Both the position numbers and the translations under genes were made by a program. This document shows positions 34,501 through 42,779 of a stretch of DNA of 64,000 nucleotides, one piece after another (the first letter of the stretch is position 1; every line of letters begins with the position of its first letter). This stretch comes from Aplysia californica. Its lineage: Eukaryota > Mollusca > Gastropoda > Aplysiida > Aplysiidae. Under the pieces are notes generated by a model. That model was given only the letters and a program-made list of their open reading frames with translations, was not told where the DNA came from and ran no database searches. The stretch covers positions 5,001-69,000 of the forward strand of contig NW_004798331.1 of NCBI RefSeq assembly GCF_000002075.1, written 5' to 3'.

Positions 34501-37500
34501 GCAAATCTCCCCCTCCCCCCCCCCATTTTGAACTACTTGACCCAGGATGCAACAAACGAAGTCATCATGAGGTCCCATTATGTGTCCTGAGAGCAGGAAA
34601 CCGGAGGGTGGGGAGGGTTGGGGTGGGGATGTTGGTTATATTTCACTTTTATCTAAAGAAAGACATGTACTATTGAGACATATATATGTATAATACTACC
34701 AACATGATAAAAGTTTACCTGAAAAGTTATACGCAGGACAAGAACAATATCTGAGGTTGGGGAAGCAGGTATAGGGAGTGCCTGATGTGCCAATAACCTG
34801 GGAAAAATGGACAGACTAAATTCTTACTCAGTACAAGAAAGGTTGTTGTCTTTTGAATCAATTCATTTATTAGCACACATTTAATCATATAATCATACAG
34901 CAAAAAGAATGTTTTGTTAAGAGCTTTCAGTACCAATGTAAGCCTAAGCTTCATTAGCATGGATGCATTCTAATTCTTTGAAGAAATATGCATTTAGTAT
35001 AAAATACAAATAAAATGTGGACCACCCGCGCCAAAAGCCAGACATTTTCATTTCTGAGTGTGTGTATGTGTGGTGTGCATCTGTGTGCACATGTAGGAAC
35101 ACAAGAACTAGCATCTACTTTCTAGATCTGGTATCAGCAACATATACAAAACTGACAGACAAAACAAGTTCGGACCTCGAACTTTTGTTGTTGTTGTTGT
35201 GACTACTTTATTGCACATGCCCACATCAAGGAGAAAGTTGCTAGTTTCAAATACACAGATACTAAAAGTCGGAACAGTACACAAAGCAAGTTTACTTTAC
35301 AGCACGGGACGTGAGACATGACGATTTATAGCAAGGATATAATATGCGAAAGTGATGAGTAAGTATTCCAGATATGTCAGCAATAAATTCTATTCCCAGG
35401 TATTTAATAGTGAAAGAGATGATGCTTGTTGCACAGGTCTCTGTCACCAAATAAGTAAATATATCTGCCTATTTCTCTTATCTGAAGTCAGTCTACAGTT
35501 TATTGAAGAAGTGAGAAGAGAGCACAAAAATAAAGCTGATATATGTAGAATACATAAAATGGCAAACTGACATGGACCATGGACAGACTCCATCGGAAAT
35601 AGTAATGCTCTTAAAATTTTGTTTCCTCTTTACCTAGGGTATTACAAGTGTGATATCAAACATTTCTCAATCATTTCTTGTTACCTGAAACAAAGCCCTT
35701 CCACTTGGTGACTCAATATGAGTCACTGATGATTTTTCTACCAATTCCAAAGCAGAAGATAATGGTCCTTGGAATACAAAATGTAATCTGGAAAAAAAAA
35801 AAAAAAAAAAAAAAAAGATTTTGAAATCTGAGCTTTACAAAGCTAACACAGAAATTGTGTACATTTGAGTCTTTACTGAAAAAATGAAAAAGTAACATTC
35901 TCATGAATACATTCAAACAAATTCTTTTTTTTTTTTTTTAAAGGAAAAATTCTCAGCCTGAGATAAAGAAATTTCCACTTTTAAGTTTTAAAGCCATGGA
36001 GTTTTGAAAATCTAGGACTTTTGGTTAGCAAAGATCACAACTTTTAATCAAATCAACTTTTTTTTCCAGAAGGAGAAAGTCTCAGTATGGTAAAGGTCAT
36101 AAACTAGTTCAACCTCAATCAAATTAAACTCACGAACTCAGAAGCTCATCAGACACTGAGGAATAAAAAAAGAACATTTTTAGGAGTTAGCAAAAATGCT
36201 TTCCAATCAGTATGATCAAAACAATCTACAATAAATTAAGAAGTATAAAAAGCGTAACTAAAAATTTTATAGACGAACAAACTTAAGAGAGGCCTAACTC
36301 TTGGTGCATGCATCAAAATAATATTGCAAGATGAATTAATTCAAGACTTTTTTACTTGGGGCTAACTTAGCGTAGAATCCACAAACAGTGAACTTGCTCA
36401 GACTTTTATTTTCGTTGAACTCAAAGGTTACTACAAATATTGAGAACAAACATTTTTTTTTTTTTTTTTAATAACTGGAAAACACAAAAGTTGCTCTTTA
36501 TTGTTGCCAATTTCAAAGCCTGGATAGGGGCTCCAGGACACAGTTGGCAACCCTTCTCTGCCCAGGTTAGTCTGTAGTCTGTACTCTTGTTACAGGTCTG
36601 ATTTCCATGAGGAAACCTCTGAATATTAAACACTTGCTAAGTCAGAGGGTCATTAGATGACTATTATATCAGCGGACAGGGTCAATTACCATGCCCTCAC
36701 TAAACTCTAGTTTTTATTGCACTTTTTCATATTTCCATGCTAAAGAAAATTCAAAGACCATTCAAAATAGGTTAGGCCCTATGTAGGCCTGACTAGTCCC
36801 CCCATCCCATTCCCTGACATGGACCCATTCTACAGTACACAATGGTCTTGCAAAGATACAATCTATCCTCAGGCATTCTCAGCATATGTAATCACTCACC
36901 TTTCCTGTGAGGTAAAGAACAATGTAAGAACACCCACAGATGAGAAAATACTTTATTCAACCAGAGCATTTTTTCTCCAAAGTCAATCTCTACAGATTTA
37001 TTTGCTTTCAATTCAAGTAATAAAAAACAACAACAACAACTGTACTGTATGTATGTCCAATTGATATTATTATATTAGAACAACAAAAATAAAGGTGCCA
37101 GTTTAGTTGAGGGTTTACGGCAATGTTTTTGGTTTAATTGAAAGTCTACCATTGGACCAGTTGGACAACTGATTAGTTGAAAGTAAAGGTCTACAAGTTC
37201 CACTTGATACAGGCTTGGGACTCTCACTAGCCATAGACAAATGTTTAAGTAGTCTGGGCGGGGGAGTTAGTGAGTGTGGGTGGGTGGGAAGAGAGATTCA
37301 GGGGGGCCAGCCTCCCCCCCCCTCCCCCCTGCATTCCTTGAAAACAGTCCTGTTTGGGCACTTGCTGCTCAACTTACATGTCAACCATAATCTTTACCAT
37401 CGAAGAATTATTTGATCTAAACGAAGCAATCCACCCACCCACACACCATAATTGTGTAACATCACTGCCTTGGGTCTAAATGCTTCCCAGTGCTACTGTT

Positions 37501-38122
37501 ACAGTGGCCAATCAGGAGGACTTATGCTGGATTGCATTAGACCCCATGGTAGATCAGGCAGGACATATGATAGACCATCGTTGCGTGGTAGACCTTCAAC
37601 TATACAGGCACCAAAATAAATCTGACAGCAAACTCAGTATTCCTCCACCATCTTATTCCTGATTGGACCAACTCACATTTTTGTTGTTCCGAGTATGACC
37701 TCTGAACTTCCGACATGAGTTGCTTACACAGATCAGTCAAGGGAGCTCCGGCTGAGAGAACAAATAAAAAGACCATGAAATAATATTGATGGTTCACAGA
37801 GTACCTAGTACCTAAAGGCGCGTCCGAAAGAAAGAATGGAGACGGCAGCTGAGAAAAGACAGAGAGAGCCCCACCTTCCAGCCTTTAGAATTCAGCCCCA
37901 AACATCCCCTGCCCCCACTGCGACAGACAGTTCAGTGCGAAGATCGGCCTGATCAGCCATCTACGCACACACCCCACCCCTCCAGTGATGTGAAGTCAAG
38001 GTCATCTTCGCCAGCGAAGGACGAACATCACCTAAAGGCTGGAATGACTGGGTCACATGTCCCCTACCTAGTCCTCCCCCTCGGTTGTTATTTGTATATA
38101 ATGTGCTTGTTGAAAGTTGCAT
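31431..38122 (-). CDS. zswim7: ZSWIM7/SWS1-like SWIM zinc-finger protein, 7-exon gene (about 154 aa)
   Basis: Coding exons in transcript order are 38122-38068 (tentative), 37751-37677, 36155-36134, 35787-35685, 34797-34719, 33100-33075 and 31535-31431; all phases agree. The SWIM motif CxC...CxH is intact: Cys103 and Cys105 in RYCSCPAYNFS and Cys121 and His123 in CKHVLA, with the same 15-residue spacing as I recall for human ZSWIM7. Other matches to the human protein are LCKQLMSEVQ, DELLSSLHFVF, ESPSGRALFQ, VLRKED and SVSDAEI. The human protein has about 140 residues, so the length fits. In animals SWS1 binds SWSAP1 and supports RAD51 filaments in homologous recombination in the nucleus; that role is inferred from family membership. 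The gene is convergent with the WD40 gene and divergent from upb1. Its introns contain poly(T) tracts, a hAT-like MITE and a possible foreign exon. Confidence 0.88.
32273..32342 (+). mobile_element. 70-bp SINE 3'-tail insertion with target-site duplication
   Basis: The insert consists only of the shared tail (GGCGCTC, then ATGACCTTATGCAG, then GAGCGCC and AAAAC). It is flanked by the perfect 10-bp direct repeat AGACTGGCTT (32263-32272 and 32343-32352). It is a 5'-truncated SINE inserted by target-primed reverse transcription, in zswim7 intron 6. Confidence 0.8.
32735..32855. repeat. Dispersed repeat, copy 1
   Basis: It shares TTGTGA-GGCTTT, TGAGGAC, TCAAGTCT, GGTCTGAGG and CCTGA-GACTGAC with 33955-34075. 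Type unknown. Confidence 0.45.
32923..32948. repeat. Poly(T) tract
   Basis: About 26 T in zswim7 intron 6. Confidence 0.9.
33075..33100 (-). CDS. zswim7: zswim7 exon 6 (26-nt microexon)
   Basis: It encodes (V)LRKEDHLM, lying between the CxC and CxH halves of the SWIM motif; human has VLRKSDSIL here. The acceptor is CTTTTACAG and the donor GTAAGT. Confidence 0.87.
33955..34075. repeat. Dispersed repeat, copy 2
   Basis: Same pattern as 32735-32855. Confidence 0.45.
34186..34321 (+). other. Possible orphan exon on the plus strand
   Basis: A strong acceptor (TTTTTTCCCTTGCGCAG) and donor (AAG|GTAGGC) bracket 136 bp that is open in one frame: AISQDRCGHSLSVVSTSATT, then QDGNQFHAVIPPAPLYRQL. It lies antisense inside zswim7 intron 5. 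No partner exon is recognised; it could be a captured exon or chance. Confidence 0.25.
34719..34797 (-). CDS. zswim7: zswim7 exon 5 (first half of SWIM domain)
   Basis: It encodes VIGTSGTPYTCFPNLRYCSC and PAYNFS, including the CxC half of the SWIM zinc site. The acceptor is TTTTTCCCAG and the donor G|GTAAAC. Confidence 0.88.
35685..35787 (-). CDS. zswim7: zswim7 exon 4
   Basis: It encodes LHFVFQGPLSSALELVEKSS and on to ESPSGRALFQ, aligned with human LKFLFGSSATQALDLV and on to SSPSGRRVYQ. Its acceptor lies directly after a 26-base T tract (on the minus strand). The donor is GTAACA. Confidence 0.87.
35792..35817. repeat. Poly(A) tract (poly-pyrimidine of zswim7 exon 4 on the minus strand)
   Basis: About 26 A on the plus strand, so a T tract immediately before the exon 4 acceptor in the transcript. 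Confidence 0.9.
36134..36155 (-). CDS. zswim7: zswim7 exon 3 (22-nt microexon)
   Basis: The acceptor is TTATTCCTCAG and the donor GTGAGT. The 22 nt encode (L)SDELLS(S), matching human PDEYLLS at the same place. The length class (1 mod 3) is the only one that restores frame between exons 2 and 4. Confidence 0.8.
36453..36640 (-). other. Possible retrocopied transcript end
   Basis: On the minus strand, AATAAA is followed about 25 nt later by a run of about 16 A, the layout of an inserted mRNA 3' end. No source gene is recognised and no clear duplication flanks it. Confidence 0.3.
37094..37612. mobile_element. hAT-like MITE with 8-bp target-site duplication
   Basis: The ends GGTGCCAGTTTAGTTGAGGG and the inverse of GGTGCCTGTATAGTTGAAGG are flanked by the perfect direct repeat AAAATAAA (37086-37093, 37613-37620). 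It is non-coding, 519 bp, in zswim7 intron 2. Confidence 0.8.
37677..37751 (-). CDS. zswim7: zswim7 exon 2
   Basis: It encodes (A)GAPLTDLCKQLMSEVQRS and on to EQQK. It aligns with the EELLSEMAAAVQES part of the human protein. The acceptor is TTCTCTCAG and the donor GTGAGT. Confidence 0.8.
38068..38122 (-). CDS. zswim7: zswim7 exon 1 (tentative)
   Basis: An ATG at 38122 opens MQLSTSTLYTNNNRGGGL and ends at CTAG|GTAGGG with one base left over, exactly what exon 2 needs. The residues are not conserved with human ZSWIM7, so the true first exon could lie elsewhere up to about 42 kb. Confidence 0.35.
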
Positions 38123-38339
38123 GTGCGTGGCACTGTGAGCAAAGTGACAGAAGGAGGACTCTGTTGGGATGTTCACTGCAGAGTAGGCCTACATGTAGTG
38201 AGTTGTGTATGCGCACTCTCTATGAAGTAAGACTACTATATCCTGTAAAATTTGATATCTTATTCAATTGTTTCTTTGGTAACCAGCTAATCAAAGTACA
38301 GCTGGGAAAACATGTTGGGGATTAGTTTTAGTACATGTA

Positions 38340-38505
38340 AGAGATTTACAGCACTTGCAACACAATAAGGTCATGTAAGAGCCGAGGAATAGATTACGTG
38401 TTACAGGAGAGTAACATACACAAAAAAGAAGGAGGGGAGATAAGGACGACAGATGTTTGATAGAAAGAAGGAGCAAACCACACCAGAGCACCCACCAACA
38501 AACCA
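38340..38505 (-). mobile_element. SINE family D copy (minus strand)
   Basis: The inverse of the 170-bp unit: tail at 38347-38385 (GCACTTGCAACACAATAAGG), head at about 38500 (CCACCAACAAACCAC). Confidence 0.8.
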
Positions 38506-38872
38506 CGTGTCTGGGATAGACAAATATGCATCTGATGAATAAATCAATAATTTTGGTAAGCCAATAAAATGAAAAATTAGAGAATCTTCTGGAAAATCAA
38601 GGGAAGTGACTGGCAGTACAATGGTTGGAAAATTAAGTTATTATCGTAATACAGTAATGGATTTACTGTACATAGCAGATTCATCATGGTTTCTATTGTG
38701 GGACAATAAACTTATTTTGAACTCTTCTCCTATGATTAAAAGTAGGCCTACTCAGTATCAATAAAAGGATAGAAGGATGGATAGTGAATGTGCCTTGTTG
38801 TAAGAGTCAAAGCAAGAGAAAGGAAGAGGGTGTTGCTGAAGAGCATTTCATTTCAACATTTTTTGGGGGGTA

Positions 38873-38920
38873 AGTGTTTTACGGCGCTCGCAACTGCATA
38901 AGGTTACCCCGCAATTGTTA
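38873..38920 (-). mobile_element. Shared SINE tail fragment (minus strand)
   Basis: TTTTACGGCGCTCGCAACTG and CATAAGG are the inverse of the common SINE tail. It adjoins the G/C-rich hairpin pair at 38952-39018. Confidence 0.65.
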
Positions 38921-38951
38921 TTACCAGTTTTGGCCTCAAGAGTAGGGGGTT

Positions 38952-39018
38952 TCAGGGGGGATGCCCCCCTGACCTAATAAAAATGTGGAGGGGGGTTTCA
39001 GGGGGCAGCCCCCCCTGA
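38952..39018. repeat. Twin GC hairpins
   Basis: TCAGGGGGG-ATG-CCCCCCTGA (38952-38972) and TCAGGGGG-CAG-CCCCCCCTGA (38998-39018) each follow GGGGTT or GGGGGGTT. They form a tandem pair of near-perfect palindromes. Confidence 0.8.
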
Positions 39019-39198
39019 ATTTTACCATTAAAAAATTTGATGTTTTGCAGTTGTTAGGTCTGATTTCTTAGCTTGCCGAGAATCAAACGTATAGATCTCG
39101 ATGTAGATCTAGGCTCAAATAAGGGGGGTGGGAACTCAATGATAATCAATGACTCAAATATCTTTTTTTTTCCTTTTTTTTTTTCCTTGAGCCTTTAG

Positions 39199-39210
39199 AG
39201 AGAGAGAGAG

Positions 39211-39273
<63 letters not shown>

Positions 39274-39286
39274 CAGAGAGAGAGAT
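39199..39286. repeat. (GA)n microsatellite
   Basis: GA repeats with ACA interruptions. Confidence 0.95.
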
Positions 39287-39478
39287 GAGTGCATGCTCTA
39301 ACCCTAAAACTGAAACAACTATGATATTATACTAGTGTATAGTTGTTTTAACATTTAAATTTTAAAGCCTTTGCCGAAAGGTGGGATACCCGGGTGTGAC
39401 AAACGAGGTCCAAAATCAACGTAGGCTCAACCCTGTGCCACGAGAATATAATTTATTATTTCTTATTACAGTGGAATC

Positions 39479-41897
39479 CTGTTATAACGAGAGGGAGGGG
39501 ACCGGAGCAAAATTTCCGTTATAGCAGGATTCTCGCTATAAGGGATCCAGTAATAAATTCAAGGGAAACTGTAAAGTAGGCCCAATCTATGAGTTTGGCG
39601 TTCTGTTTTCCTTTTGCTATCTCCCCTGATGATGATTTTGTTTCAACATGACCTCTAGGTCTTACTTGATCAAAAATCGAATCAGGTTTCTTTCTCTAGC
39701 GCTAGATCTAGCAATGGACTGACAGCTCGGCGTTGGCGATCAGAAAGAAAGGGCTCTGGGCCAACTCGCCCACTGTGTTTTCCCCTATCCCACCACACCC
39801 TGTGGTGCATTCTGTCTGCTTGCGCATGTCACACATTTGCTCCATCCATCACATTGCTGTGACCTCTCCATCCATGCATCAGAGAAGTGAGAGGCATGGT
39901 AGGCCTTGATAATAATCTAAACTAGGCTTACGCTGGCCTATCACGCGATGCGTTTTGCTTGTCTGCGCATGCCACACCCTCCCCACTCATTCGCTCCGGC
40001 CTTCATTGTTGACACACGTGGGCTCTCCCATTCTTTGTTTCGCAAGATCTCCAACAAGTTTCTCAACTGGCGAGGTTTTGTATTATGTATAATTGGCCTC
40101 TACTCTATTCTCTCACGGCGCACCGGCAGTGGAATTTTAGTTGCCGCGGGGGGTTCCCTGCCGGGCGCCTTATCACGTCGGGGTCACGGGGGTCAGCTCC
40201 CTGTCGCCGCTCTGTCTGGGCCGACTTAATTTTTGGTACTTTTCAACGTACAATTTAAGGTGCATCCTTGTATTTATGGTAATTCTCATTTAGTGCACCC
40301 AAAGCACGAATTTCTGCTCTTGAGACTCAAAAAAGAACGAACGTTGTAAATTGTCTGGTTATTTCGTTAGACACGATGGAGTCGGCAATGCTAAATTGTA
40401 ATTTTTTTGGGACTAGCGTGAATGAAAAAAAATCAATATAAAAAAAACGCATCGTCAAAATCTGTCGAACTTTTGGAATATGAACGACATAACATTAGTG
40501 CAGATACTCAGAAAAGATGGTTTCTGCGCTTATAATGGAAGGCTGTACTTTTGCAATTTTATCCATCAGGCACACAATTCGCTACGAAGTAATTCCTCCA
40601 AATACAACTTTATGTGTCTAATATAATCATGAATATTCGCATATTTTCTCGAAAGTTTATAAAAGTTATCATGAAGTTTCTCAATGAAAAGTACAAATCG
40701 ATTTTAGTGCTAGAATATATCTTCAACGTAGATCTAATACACGAACAGTATCTGTTACACTCCAGAAATTGCTTACTTTTCTTAAAACGCTAAGTCTAGG
40801 TTTTGTAAGTTGACTGAATAATAGGGATGACTTCTCGTAATTGGGTTATAAGAATAATTTCTAGCTTTCCAGGGACACTGAATCAGCACCAGACTTTTCC
40901 AGCTTTTTTTACGTTTCTATGACCATTTGCAATAACTGACAATGTGACTGATTTCTTTACATCATAATTGTGTCCGCGCATATTTCCTACACAAAAACTA
41001 AGAATGAATGTTTTAGCTGTCATTATTTTTATTCCATACTAGAAGTTTATCTCTACCTATGTATTTACACGGTTTTGTGGTTTTTTAAATCGCTTATATT
41101 ATATATTTTTAGTTGTATGCAGGCTGCCACAGACACAGCATGATTCATGAACAAACGCAGAGTAACTTTCTCTTGTTTAATAGTAAAATAAGAGCTAACG
41201 CTGATCGTCTTTAGTTAAAATATACAGATGTGCATCTTTCTTCTCTTATAACTTGACTATTACTACTACCGCAGATTTAAGATTTCTCATGGTAAAAGAC
41301 ATGATATTCGTAGTCAGTTTAACACAGAATTTGGAGAGATCTGTCGTGCCTTTTTTAAAATAACAATCATTTATTCATAACTTTGTAACTAAAATAGGAC
41401 AAATTGGGTACTCTACAAACACTTGTCTAGAACAAAAACTAAGGCACAGAAACTAACCATTCTAACGCAGAATAAATCTCAAGACATTGAGCTTTTAGTA
41501 CATTCGCGTAATGGTTTGCTGTGTGGGATGGGGAAGAAGTTATATCGTTTTAAACATAGTCAAAAATGCGAACTTCCCGACCGACACCGGCAAAGTCGCC
41601 TCAGGGCTCATAAACCCCGTGACCCCGAGCCGGGGAGCTCCGGCGGGCTACTGAGTCACGCGAACTAAAAGTAACAGAATCGGGCGAAAAGTGACGCCGT
41701 GCTCTATGCGCTGTGCACAGCAGCAGCAATATTCCGCTAATAATAGCCTATAACCGACTCGCATGTTTGTCTGATAGCGCTATAGCAGTATTTTATTTAC
41801 AAAGGTAAAGAAGGAAAAAAAACGGGGTTTCAGAATAGTGTCTTTACAACAGACTTCTCGTTTTTTTCCGGACTCGTTATAAAAGTGGACTCCACTG
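39479..41897. mobile_element. 2.4-kb inverted-repeat DNA element
   Basis: The left end CAGTGGAATCCTGTTATAAC plus GAG and the right end, inverse CAGTGGAGTCCACTTTTATA plus ACGAG, are imperfect inverted repeats. ATTA stands directly outside each end (TA or ATTA duplication). Internal GC-rich blocks at about 40130-40225 and 41580-41680 are partly inverse to each other (GTGACCCCGA). No transposase is recognised; non-autonomous, Tc1/mariner-pogo-like ends. Confidence 0.55.
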
Positions 41898-42678
41898 ATT
41901 ACACCTTTCATTACTTTCAATCTTCGCACACCCAGTGTGAATAATCAAAGGGTTCATGAGTAAAATAATATACCAATTATGTACCATTGGTGGCGTCTGA
42001 ATTTATCATCCTCTCCATTAATGTCTGGTCCTGGTACCAGTAAGTTAAACTGTCTCTATAAGTATAAAAGTAGATCTAGAATGGTTTGTTTACTGTTTAC
42101 TATTTTTGTAAACAACCGCGGCTCTGCCAGTATGGATAGTATTAGAAATGGGAAGTCACTCTAGCCAAAATGCTGAAGTGTTTTTACTCCAGATTTTTGA
42201 AAAAAAAAATCCGCTATTATAGAGTGACATTCAACGAGGTTAGTTTTTTTTAGACAAAAACAATGGGTCTTGAATAAACGCTTGTATTACATTGCAAAAA
42301 CTAAACTTTTTTTGCATGAAATCCAAAATCAAGAAAATTCAGAACAAACAAAATTTCAATAGATGTGTTCGATGTGTTTCCATAAGTGACAGAGAAAGTC
42401 TGCCATTCTTTCAGTATTAATAACAATCTGGGAGCACCATATTTTTCGGGTTCAAGGGGCAAAAGGTTACAGTACAACGAAACAGGTCAGTGGGTGAGGT
42501 CCGTCAGGTCAGCTGTTGGCTGAAGATATCTGTTCTTGCTCTGACCTCTTATCATCACCGTCTTGCAAGTTGGACGGAGGGAGACCGAGGCCAACAAAAT
42601 TTATTTTTGCCTTTTGCTTTCACTGTTATAGTTTATTACTGCAGTCTGTTAGTGCAGTGTGTGTGCTTGAGTCAAGTT

Positions 42679-42779
42679 ATGGCAGGTCAAATTGAAAGCT
42701 TGGAGAAAATCCTCGAGGAACACATTCCTCCTGAGAAACTGAAAGATGTAAAGCGCCTGCTTTTTGGGAAAGAGCTGAG
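42679..42779 (+). CDS. upb1: upb1 exon 1
   Basis: It encodes [20 protein letters not shown] and on to LLFGKEL(R), matching the N-terminal helical part of UPB1. The donor is GTAGGT. Confidence 0.92.

Larger units (their letters stand above)
38123..42678. other. Divergent intergenic region between zswim7 and upb1
   Basis: It must contain the upb1 promoter and probably that of zswim7, but no core promoter motif is convincing. It holds a minus-strand SINE, a SINE tail with GC hairpins, a (GA)n tract and a 2.4-kb inverted-repeat element. Confidence 0.5.

Noticed and set aside
39948-40229. 93-codon open frame in a GC-rich block
   Set aside because: Lies inside the 2.4-kb inverted-repeat element, has no recognised domain, and composition alone explains the openness.
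42490-42678. N-terminal extension of UPB1
   Set aside because: In frame, but begins at a non-conserved codon, and the internal ATG at 42679 aligns with the known UPB1 start; treated as 5' UTR.
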